DNA from: JAWXVD01 sp044425705
GTDB taxonomy: Bacteria; Bacillota; Clostridia; Lachnospirales; Lachnospiraceae
DNA: 8,327 bases
Reading direction: 5' to 3'
NCBI GenBank assembly: GCA_044425705.1
Contig: JAWXVD010000146.1
Coordinates: 1 to 8,327, forward strand
The translations under genes and the position numbers were made by a program. Position 1 is the stretch's first letter. Each line of letters starts with the position of its first letter. The notes under the pieces are model-generated. The model did no database searches. It saw nothing but the letters and a program-made list of their open reading frames with translations, and had not been told where the DNA came from. Shown here in pieces: positions 1-5,012 of this stretch.

Positions 1-47
1 ATACCATATTCAAATCCACTGATATATTCGTCTATTATTTCATTCAC
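1..47 (-). CDS. 5' end of an unidentified minus-strand gene, cut by the window edge
   Basis: Only the first 15 codons are visible, reading V/M-NEIIDEYISGFEYG. The GTG start at 47..45 is chosen because an AAGGAG Shine-Dalgarno lies at 60..55, 7 nt upstream, and the frame is open to the edge. The nearby ATG at 43..41 reads ATG-AAA-TAA and is not a usable start. The TTG overlapping the GTG gives an immediate TGA. The gene is divergent from the small plus-strand gene at 169. Too little sequence is present to guess a function. Confidence 0.6.
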   Translation of the reverse strand, partial: MNEIIDEYISGFEYG

Positions 48-168
48 AATTAAGCTCCTTTTTTGATTGATTCATATCCATATGTATGACCATGTGTAAA
101 AATATGTATCAGCTATTCAGAATACTAGATATTATATAAGTAAGTATAGAATTAATAAGGAGTTATTT
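48..168. promoter_or_regulatory. Divergent intergenic region, probable promoters in both directions
   Basis: This AT-rich stretch lies between two divergent starts, each with its own Shine-Dalgarno (AAGGAG at 55..60 on minus and AAGGAG at 157..162 on plus), so promoters for both genes are expected here. On the plus strand the best -10-like run is in ATTATATAAGTAAGTATAG (131..149), with no convincing -35 box. On the minus strand a TACATATTTTTACACA stretch occurs; a similar TACATA...TTTACACA arrangement lies upstream of the gene starting at 3090. A phage-specific polymerase could use different signals, so exact promoters are not assigned. Confidence 0.4.
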
Positions 169-387
169 ATGTCACAGAAAGAAGAAAAACAGGTGTTGCA
201 CAAAAGCTCATTGCTTTTGTTTATAGATGAACACTTCGATGTAGTGATCATCGAATCTTCGTCATTATTGAGAAATAATGGCGAAGATAAATTCGTCATC
301 GATTTTACGGTACACGTAGATGTATCGAAAATAGAAGACGAATTAGATAGAGAAGTTATTAGTAGACTAGTAAAACTAGTGTTCTAA
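169..387 (+). CDS. Small acidic protein of unknown function (72 aa)
   Basis: I do not recognise this protein. The ATG start is supported by AAGGAG six nt upstream. The protein begins with a charged stretch (MSQKEEKQ). A hydrophobic strand-like segment follows (LLLFIDEHFDVVIIE, about residues 15-29), then a second one (DKFVIDFTVHVDVS, about 40-53), and the end is acidic and amphipathic. There is no signal peptide or membrane helix, so a small soluble alpha/beta protein is likely. It is the only plus-strand gene here. It is monocistronic, divergent from the gene at the left edge, convergent with the kinase-like gene, and followed by a strong terminator. Such isolated, oppositely oriented small genes in phages are often early host-takeover or inhibitor genes, but nothing in the sequence proves that. 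Confidence 0.75.
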   Translation: MSQKEEKQVLHKSSLLLFIDEHFDVVIIESSSLLRNNGEDKFVIDFTVHVDVSKIEDELDREVISRLVKLVF

Positions 388-436
388 TCGTCTTCTCTAA
401 GTTACACCACCCACTATAAGGCGGAAACTTATAAGA

Positions 437-482
437 TAAGAGGATCTACGCACAACAATGCGTAGATCTCTTATTTTTTTTT
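437..482 (+). terminator. Intrinsic terminator of the 72-aa gene, at a convergent junction
   Basis: A 10-bp perfect stem, GATCTACGCA (443..452) with TGCGTAGATC (459..468), closes a 6-nt CAACAA loop. It extends by about five more pairs if one G (442) is bulged. On the plus strand it is followed by a long T tract (474..482), the classic rho-independent form. On the minus strand the run after the stem is only CTCTTATCTTAT, so it would work poorly for the convergent kinase-like gene, whose stop codon at 484..486 directly abuts the T tract. That gene has no other visible terminator, so this hairpin may serve both directions with unequal strength. Confidence 0.9.
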
Positions 483-483
483 C

Positions 484-1566
484 TTAGAACTTGAGATTTT
501 CAGTAAGAGTATTATATTGATCGACTGTTGTTACTACTGTCTTTGTAGCTAAACTTATAGGAAAATAGAAAACTTTATGAATATTTTCCTCTGTTAATCC
601 ATCATACTCTATTACTCTATCTGGATCATTTTCTTCTATCACGTCTAGGATACCAGACAATATTTCAAAATTCGATATTAATTTATTTTCTAATATCGAA
701 TCCCCGTATGTAAATGAATCTTTAAGATTATCAGATGCGAAAAATTTACCTTGCAATATAATCTGTGTAATATTAGGAACATGTTTAGTGAAATATTTAT
801 TTCTGATATTTCCTATATCTAATAGATATGATCTTAATTTATCTCTAAGATGTTTATTACTCACATTATGCATAAATCTATAAGCTAAATTGTTCAATCC
901 ATCTCTATCGTAATCAAATGATTCATTTTTTGAATCTGATAGATATTCAATGAATTTTTCTTTTACTATTTCAGTATCCAGTATATAAACGAATTGGTAT
1001 GCTAGAAATGTTAAAGAAGAAGAATCACATACTACATGTCCTTCCTCGAACATTGTATTTATTAATTCTTCGTATGATTCTATACAAGATCTTTGCATCA
1101 TATAATACGCCATATAGTTCTCTGTAGCAAATTCTCTCTGAGCTATAAACATACTATCTACTCGTTTATTGTTTTCCTTATCGTTATCAGTAGTTGTAGA
1201 CGGGACAGTTATTATTGGTGTTTCATATTTTTTCGCTAAACTATCTGATAATGCTGATCTTCCTGATGTTTTAGGACCATCTATAATAATTATTCTAAAT
1301 AATCGTCTAAAACAATGTTCTTGGAATATATCATCTTCTATATACGATTTAATTAAATCATATTCATCTTGTGTGCTATTAGCTGTTGATGTTGTATGTG
1401 ATATCTTTATCAATGCCATGATGTGTAAAGTTAAAGATGCATATTCTGTATCATCCAAAGCATTCAATATAGAAGTATTAGATCTATAATAAAGAGATAC
1501 AAAGACATCTATAAGTCTAAAAGCATATACACGTAATTGTCCTAAAGATATGTCTCGAATATTCAT
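484..1566 (-). CDS. Thymidylate-kinase-like P-loop protein with altered catalytic motifs
   Basis: With the ATG at 1566 the product has 360 residues. The first ~90 residues are helical and unrecognised. A P-loop segment follows: IIIIDGPKTSGRS (about residues 92-104) lines up with the thymidylate kinase pattern E-G-x-D-G-x-G-K-T, but K is R and the D-G is K-T. About 75 residues later, VVCDSSSLTFLAYQ (about 178-191) matches the spacing of the family's D-R-Y-x-x-S-x-x-A-Y-Q motif. It keeps D and AYQ but has S-S for R-Y and T for S. The preceding ESYEELINTMFEEG fits the family helix before that motif. The C-terminal ~170 residues are not recognised. Length exceeds the usual ~200-residue kinase. 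Known members phosphorylate dTMP; here catalysis is doubtful. Start is uncertain: the frame is open up to a TTG at 1677 preceded by AAGGA, giving 397 residues, while the ATG has no Shine-Dalgarno. Confidence 0.7.
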   Translation of the reverse strand: MNIRDISLGQLRVYAFRLIDVFVSLYYRSNTSILNALDDTEYASLTLHIMALIKISHTTSTANSTQDEYDLIKSYIEDDIFQEHCFRRLFRIIIIDGPKTSGRSALSDSLAKKYETPIITVPSTTTDNDKENNKRVDSMFIAQREFATENYMAYYMMQRSCIESYEELINTMFEEGHVVCDSSSLTFLAYQFVYILDTEIVKEKFIEYLSDSKNESFDYDRDGLNNLAYRFMHNVSNKHLRDKLRSYLLDIGNIRNKYFTKHVPNITQIILQGKFFASDNLKDSFTYGDSILENKLISNFEILSGILDVIEENDPDRVIEYDGLTEENIHKVFYFPISLATKTVVTTVDQYNTLTENLKF

Positions 1567-1575
1567 ACTAAAATA

Positions 1576-1611
1576 TTCGTTAATTATATCTTTCAATAAA
1601 TATTTCGTCGA
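1576..1611 (-). promoter_or_regulatory. Candidate sigma70-like promoter for the kinase-like gene
   Basis: On the minus strand TCGACG (1611..1606, 4 of 6 matches to TTGACA) is followed 17 nt later by a perfect TATAAT (1588..1583). Transcription would start near 1576, about 10 nt before the ATG at 1566, giving a nearly leaderless mRNA. This would explain the missing Shine-Dalgarno. It lies immediately downstream of the hairpin at 1616..1648. TATAAT is common by chance in DNA this AT-rich, so spacing and position are the main support. Confidence 0.35.
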
Positions 1612-1921
1612 GGGAAAAGAAAAAAAGAGCGTTTCCAAAAACGCTCTTCTCTGAAGAATTATAGCTGTCTGAAACAACTATATCCTTCATAAGAGATGTC
1701 AAGTAACCATAAGCTACAGTATCTGACATATTTTTCTTTATACTATCGAAACAACTATCTAGTGTTAATTTGAGAGGTGTTTCAATAGTCGACGGTGGTA
1801 TCAAAATATTTATTGTTTTAGAATAATCGGAACTAGTTCCACTAGAACTATTAATTACTCCATTGTATAACTTATCTATTAAAGTTATATCTTCATTTAT
1901 AATATTTGTATTAACCGCCAT
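1580..1921 (-). CDS. Unknown 113-aa protein
   Basis: No family is recognised. The ATG at 1921 has AGAGGAG about 7 nt upstream and follows the stop of the 39-aa gene by 14 nt, so it is probably translated from the same transcript. The sequence is Ser/Thr/Asn-rich: an N-terminal region (MAVNTNIINEDITLIDKLYNG), a Ser-rich linker near residues 25-33, a strand-prone middle (INILIPPSTIETPLKLTLDS) and a helical C-terminal half. There is no membrane segment. The last ~23 residues (EKSVFGNALFFFSLDEIFI and after) are encoded across a terminator hairpin and its T tract. The Phe-rich run is therefore a consequence of that RNA structure or a real hydrophobic tail. The 3' part overlaps the upstream extension of the kinase-like frame in another frame. 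Confidence 0.7.
   Translation of the reverse strand: MAVNTNIINEDITLIDKLYNGVINSSSGTSSDYSKTINILIPPSTIETPLKLTLDSCFDSIKKNMSDTVAYGYLTSLMKDIVVSDSYNSSEKSVFGNALFFFSLDEIFIERYN
1616..1648 (-). terminator. Intrinsic-terminator hairpin located inside coding sequence
   Basis: On the minus strand AAGAGCGTTT, a TTGG loop and AAACGCTCTT form a perfect 10-bp stem (1648..1639 with 1634..1625). It runs straight into TTTTTTTCTTTT. This is a textbook rho-independent terminator by form. Unusually it lies before the stop codon of the 113-aa gene (stop at 1582..1580), so it is translated as part of that protein's C-terminus. It may separate the 344-39-113 block from the kinase-like gene, or act as a partial terminator that lowers its expression. 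Confidence 0.75.
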
Positions 1922-1935
1922 TATTAGCTCCTCTT

Positions 1936-2055
1936 TTATTTTTTATCTTCTGGATGTTCCGTTATAGTTGTTATATAAGGACCTGAGTTTGTCTCAGTCA
2001 CAAAATCCTCATCTATATTGAAATTATTATTATTATATTCGTCATTTTCCCACAT
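1936..2055 (-). CDS. Small unidentified protein (39 aa) in a stop-start junction
   Basis: The frame reads MWENDEYNNNNFNIDEDFVT and continues to a Lys-Lys end before TAA at 1938..1936. Its ATG (2055..2053) directly follows the TAA of the 344-aa gene (2058..2056) with no gap. GAGAGG lies about 8 nt upstream, inside the end of the previous gene. It fills what would otherwise be a 134-nt gap between two co-oriented genes and is itself followed 14 nt later by the next start. The product is short, very acidic, Asn-rich and has no hydrophobic core, so it is probably disordered. Function is unknown. Support is the Shine-Dalgarno, exact stop-start coupling and operon spacing; the short length keeps some doubt. 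Confidence 0.7.
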   Translation of the reverse strand: MWENDEYNNNNFNIDEDFVTETNSGPYITTITEHPEDKK

Positions 2056-3090
2056 TTAGTTTTCCTCTCTTTTATTTAATTTTTCATTTATAAATTCTGT
2101 TAATATATATACATCAGTTGTATACGTCTTGAACAGATTCTTTATGTTCGTCTCATGTACTTCGGTGAGATGAACTTTAGTTTCCTCTATCAACGTGTTG
2201 ATATATTTCTCCATATCAATATCTTTATTTTCTTCCGAAAATATAGTTGATAGTAGTTTATCCTTTAAATCTAAAGCTATAGGGATATCCCTAGATTTAA
2301 ATTGCTCGGATGACTGAGCGTTAAACTCAGATATCCGTTTATATCTATCAACTAAAGGCTTACATAATATAATAAATATTTCTTTTATATTATCTTGTGT
2401 AGGCGCTTTATTCTCACCATCTTCGCTATCATTTGTGTAGAATTTTAATATGGCATTAGATACCTTATTCTCGTCTACTGTTATCTCCATAGGTTCATTT
2501 TGATATTTCTCTATGAGTTGAGCCATGTCAGAGAATGTTTCATAAATGAAATCTGTGGAGAAATTGTAGTTGGTGTTAGAAGCTTTAAACTTCTCTACAC
2601 ACGAAACTATAACACCTATGTTTTTATACATGTGTGCTTTGTTTTCCTCCAGGTTTTTTGTTAGTTTATTATCGATATTATTAGCGAAATCTAAACGAAT
2701 TCTAGTATCTATAGCGATTATAGATTCTTCAGAAAATCTATCACCATTATCAACATACGATTCGTTTATAACCGTTAAGATATATTGAACTATATCTTTC
2801 ATTCTATCGATGACGCTATTGTCGTAATAAGAGATAATATTTTTTGATATAGAATACTCTTTATCTTGAGTTTCTATATAATTAATATATAGAAGCTTAA
2901 GATTGTAAATGTTGTCTTCGCTTACAAACTGCTCTATATCTGCTGATGACGGAAAAATGTCAGAGAACGGTTTATCCATCAACGCCTTTCTTTTCTCGTA
3001 TAGACTATCATCCTTTATGAAAGAATATTCTGTCCATGGTTTTTCTGATGTTTTTAGACGACTAAAATCGTCTTTCGAAATTATATGCAT
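2056..3090 (-). CDS. Unknown acidic helical protein (344 aa)
   Basis: I do not recognise this protein. The ATG at 3090 is preceded by AAAGGAG with 8 nt spacing. The protein is acidic and largely helical. It has no signal peptide or transmembrane segment and no nucleotide-binding or metal-binding motif that I can see. Long amphipathic stretches (DRMKDIVQYILTVINESY near residues 95-112 and IDMEKYINTLIEETKVHLTE near 293-312) suggest an all-helical fold or protein-protein contacts. A Glu/Asp-rich loop (TNDSEDGENKAPTQDN) lies near the middle. It is first in the four-gene minus-strand run and is followed without a gap by the 39-aa gene. A cytosolic phage protein or virion component are both possible. 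Confidence 0.8.
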   Translation of the reverse strand: MHIISKDDFSRLKTSEKPWTEYSFIKDDSLYEKRKALMDKPFSDIFPSSADIEQFVSEDNIYNLKLLYINYIETQDKEYSISKNIISYYDNSVIDRMKDIVQYILTVINESYVDNGDRFSEESIIAIDTRIRLDFANNIDNKLTKNLEENKAHMYKNIGVIVSCVEKFKASNTNYNFSTDFIYETFSDMAQLIEKYQNEPMEITVDENKVSNAILKFYTNDSEDGENKAPTQDNIKEIFIILCKPLVDRYKRISEFNAQSSEQFKSRDIPIALDLKDKLLSTIFSEENKDIDMEKYINTLIEETKVHLTEVHETNIKNLFKTYTTDVYILTEFINEKLNKREEN

Positions 3091-3174
3091 AATGTCGACT
3101 CCTTTGGTTTATTTTTTTTGATATATATACTATATCATTATAATAATATATACGTGTGTAAATACTTATGTACA
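3091..3174 (-). promoter_or_regulatory. Probable promoter region for the 344-aa gene
   Basis: The gene at 3090 follows a strong terminator, so it needs its own promoter in this interval. On the minus strand TTTACA (3162..3157) and TATAAT (3142..3137) are present, but their 14-nt spacing is shorter than the sigma70 optimum. The region is extremely AT-rich with alternating TATATA runs. A similar TACATA...TTTACACA stretch occurs upstream of the gene at 47. The exact promoter is unresolved. Confidence 0.4.
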
Positions 3175-3226
3175 GAAAAAAAAGAACTCACGGGTGAATG
3201 TGTTGTTTTGTGAGTTCTTTTTTTTT
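3175..3226 (-). terminator. Strong bidirectional intrinsic terminator after the 158-aa gene
   Basis: AAGAACTCAC (3182..3191) and GTGAGTTCTT (3210..3219) form a perfect 10-bp stem. Flanking A and T runs extend it to 17 bp (3175..3191 with 3210..3226). The loop is long, 18 nt. On the minus strand the stem is followed by a U-rich run, ending transcription of the gene at 3237..3713 just past its TAG. The symmetric T run means it could also stop transcription on the plus strand. Confidence 0.9.
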
Positions 3227-3236
3227 CTTATATAAT

Positions 3237-3713
3237 CTACCAGAAACCGACTATAACATCTTTTAGTTCCTCATGAGTCATATCTCCAACGTCTCTTTCT
3301 ATACCTACTAGTACATTTCTATGATAATGAAAATCATTCATACAATGACGTACTTGATACGAATCTTTTAGATCAGACTCTATCAAATCTAAATTAGTTT
3401 CCATATCCTTAAACGAAGTATTTAATTCCTCAGATATAAGAATACCACTACTCTCTAATTTATCACAAACATTATCTTCTGTCGCGAACCTTAATGTTTT
3501 TATTATATGTTCGGTATCATCTCCTATAAGATCTTTAAATATATCTTCTTTGACTTTTTCGTCTTCCGAGTTGTAGAATTTATAAATATATTCTTTTAGA
3601 AGATCGTATTTTTCAACAACAAATGATACTTTTCTAGTTTCCCAGTAAGGATTTATAGGGTTGATTTTTGTTTCTACTTGAGTTTTTATTGATTCTTTTA
3701 TATTTTCAAACAT
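3237..3713 (-). CDS. Unknown 158-aa acidic protein
   Basis: No family is recognised. The ATG at 3713 has a near-perfect GGAGGAG about 7 nt upstream, one of the strongest ribosome sites in the window, suggesting high translation. The protein is charged and helical throughout, with no membrane segment or signal peptide. Visible sections are an N-terminal helix (FENIKESIKTQVETKI), a Trp-containing turn (NPYWETRKV), an acidic helical middle, and a His-rich patch (RHCMNDFHYHRN, about residues 122-133) that could bind metal, although no known motif is matched. It ends in GFW. It is monocistronic, with a terminator on each side (3771..3810 upstream and 3175..3226 downstream), so it is likely regulated independently of its neighbours. 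Confidence 0.75.
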   Translation of the reverse strand: MFENIKESIKTQVETKINPINPYWETRKVSFVVEKYDLLKEYIYKFYNSEDEKVKEDIFKDLIGDDTEHIIKTLRFATEDNVCDKLESSGILISEELNTSFKDMETNLDLIESDLKDSYQVRHCMNDFHYHRNVLVGIERDVGDMTHEELKDVIVGFW

Positions 3714-3770
3714 TTACACTCCTCCGATTGATTATTATACAACACATTCATACAAATAATATATATCTAT
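3714..3770 (-). promoter_or_regulatory. Probable promoter and leader of the 158-aa gene
   Basis: The gene is isolated by a terminator immediately upstream, so its promoter should lie here. On the minus strand a perfect TATAAT (3739..3734) sits 20 nt before the ATG, preceded by TTGTATGAATGTGTTG. No -35 box is seen at 16-18 nt. Transcription starting 6-8 nt after TATAAT would leave a leader of about 13 nt, just including GGAGGAG. Confidence 0.4.
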
Positions 3771-3810
3771 TAAAAAATATAGACGGGTGCCCAAAGGGGC
3801 ACACCCGTCT
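3771..3810 (-). terminator. Intrinsic terminator of the paralog operon
   Basis: AGACGGGTGCCC (3781..3792) pairs with GGGCACACCCGTCT (3797..3810). Twelve pairs form, with a 2-nt bulge and a 4-nt loop, and the GC content is high for this region. On the minus strand the stem is followed by ATATTTTTT. It lies 21 nt beyond the TAG of the 389-aa gene. On the plus strand there is no T tract, so it acts in one direction. Confidence 0.92.
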
Positions 3811-3830
3811 AAAGATATCATTAACAACTA

Positions 3831-5000
3831 CTATTTGCAGTGTTTTGCGTGTAGTTTTTGCGCGGCAGCATACGCGGCGGCTCGGCATGTAAACACACAA
3901 CCCAAACTAATTTGAGCAATCACGGGAACAGCTTTAGCGAGATCCCCGAACATTTTAATATGTTTAACCTGATTTTTTCTATTAATTTTCTTATCAGCAC
4001 TATCATCAGCTTTAGACATTTTATCTATTTTATTCACCACTGAGGAAATAATCTTAGAATTATCTGTTATAGTTTTAGCCATCGATATCATCTTATTAAG
4101 ATAAACAGAATCAAGTAATTTCCCAGCTCTAGCCATTACGTTAGAAGCTAAACGTTCAGCTGAATCGTTAGATATGCCGAACTGACTTTTAATAGCTTTT
4201 GTAAACTCATGACCTACACTTTTTTTACTTTTATCAGCATCCACTTTAGCCCGAGCTAATTTAGAATCACTACTAAATGCTGCAGCAGCTACTAGTAGAT
4301 TATTAATATGACTTTGTACTTTATCCGGACCATAAGCATTCTGTCCGTCATGAGAGAATGATGATTCTATTTTAGACCAGCATGAACTAACTTCGCCCGC
4401 AAAGTTGGTTAGATTCTTGTGTGTCTCCTCGAATGTTCGATCGGCATCCTGTACCGCCTTTTCAGGATCATATTTTGTTTTAACTTTAGTTTCTTTATCA
4501 GCTTGTATAGCTTTAATTACACCATTAAGATCTCTATATTTATTTTTGAAGAATTTATTCTGAGCTTGTGCTACTTTCCCACGTACAAAGTTCTGTATAA
4601 CTTTAGCTATATGTGCTATCATCATTCCTAATTTCTTAAAGAATTTTTTAATAGCTTCCCAAGCTTTTTTCATAAACTCGCCAGCGCTTTCGACCGATCT
4701 ACCCATAGTTTCATCAAAAACAGATAATACACTTTCGCTAGCTTTTGCTTGAACTAATTTAGATCTTGTGTCGAAGAATTTCGAACGATTGATTATATGA
4801 AGGTCTAATCCCATCATAGTACTTTCTGCTGATGCTAAGAATCTTTCTGCAGCAGACATGTGGTATTTAACACCATGTGCTTTATTATTATCGTTTAATA
4901 CACGATTAAAACCTTCTAAACCTTTAATATTATATTGGCTATAATTTTCATTGCTTCTTGAATTATTCAAGAAACTTTCTATCGACAATGCATTACTCAT
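3831..5000 (-). CDS. Probable processed phage head-interior protein, paralog B (389 aa)
   Basis: This is a paralog of its upstream neighbour. Both start with a short LS(I/L)ES motif (residues 5-9). Both have a ~100-residue N-terminal section ending in RS(V/M)E (here 101-104), then F-x-(K/Q)-K-x-W-x-A-I-K-x-(F/I)-F (about 109-122) and a basic stretch ending F-(V/I)-R-G-K-(V/I)-A (about 128-134). The SVE, with AGE at 106-108, fits the S/A/G-x-E cleavage sites known for phiKZ prohead protease, so the N-terminus may be a scaffold propeptide and the remainder a mature, Lys-rich inner-head protein. The C-terminus is Ala-rich with three Cys (GCVFTCRAAAYAAAQK and KHCK). ATG at 5000 has GAGAGG 7 nt upstream. 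It starts 12 nt after its paralog's stop, and a terminator follows. The structural role is inferred; no enzyme motif is seen. Confidence 0.65.
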   Translation of the reverse strand: MSNALSIESFLNNSRSNENYSQYNIKGLEGFNRVLNDNNKAHGVKYHMSAAERFLASAESTMMGLDLHIINRSKFFDTRSKLVQAKASESVLSVFDETMGRSVESAGEFMKKAWEAIKKFFKKLGMMIAHIAKVIQNFVRGKVAQAQNKFFKNKYRDLNGVIKAIQADKETKVKTKYDPEKAVQDADRTFEETHKNLTNFAGEVSSCWSKIESSFSHDGQNAYGPDKVQSHINNLLVAAAAFSSDSKLARAKVDADKSKKSVGHEFTKAIKSQFGISNDSAERLASNVMARAGKLLDSVYLNKMISMAKTITDNSKIISSVVNKIDKMSKADDSADKKINRKNQVKHIKMFGDLAKAVPVIAQISLGCVFTCRAAAYAAAQKLHAKHCK

Positions 5001-5012
5001 ATTTATACCTCT

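Noticed and set aside
41..43. ATG as start of the left-edge gene
   Set aside because: It gives ATG-AAA-TAA; only the GTG frame stays open.
1169..1489. 106-codon plus-strand frame opposite the kinase-like gene
   Set aside because: It is antisense to the P-loop region, has no ribosome site or operon context, and is compositionally a shadow.
1567..1677. TTG start at 1677 for the kinase-like gene
   Set aside because: AAGGA lies upstream, but this start would overlap the 113-aa gene by 98 nt and place a terminator inside the gene. The ATG at 1566 is preferred, though not proven.
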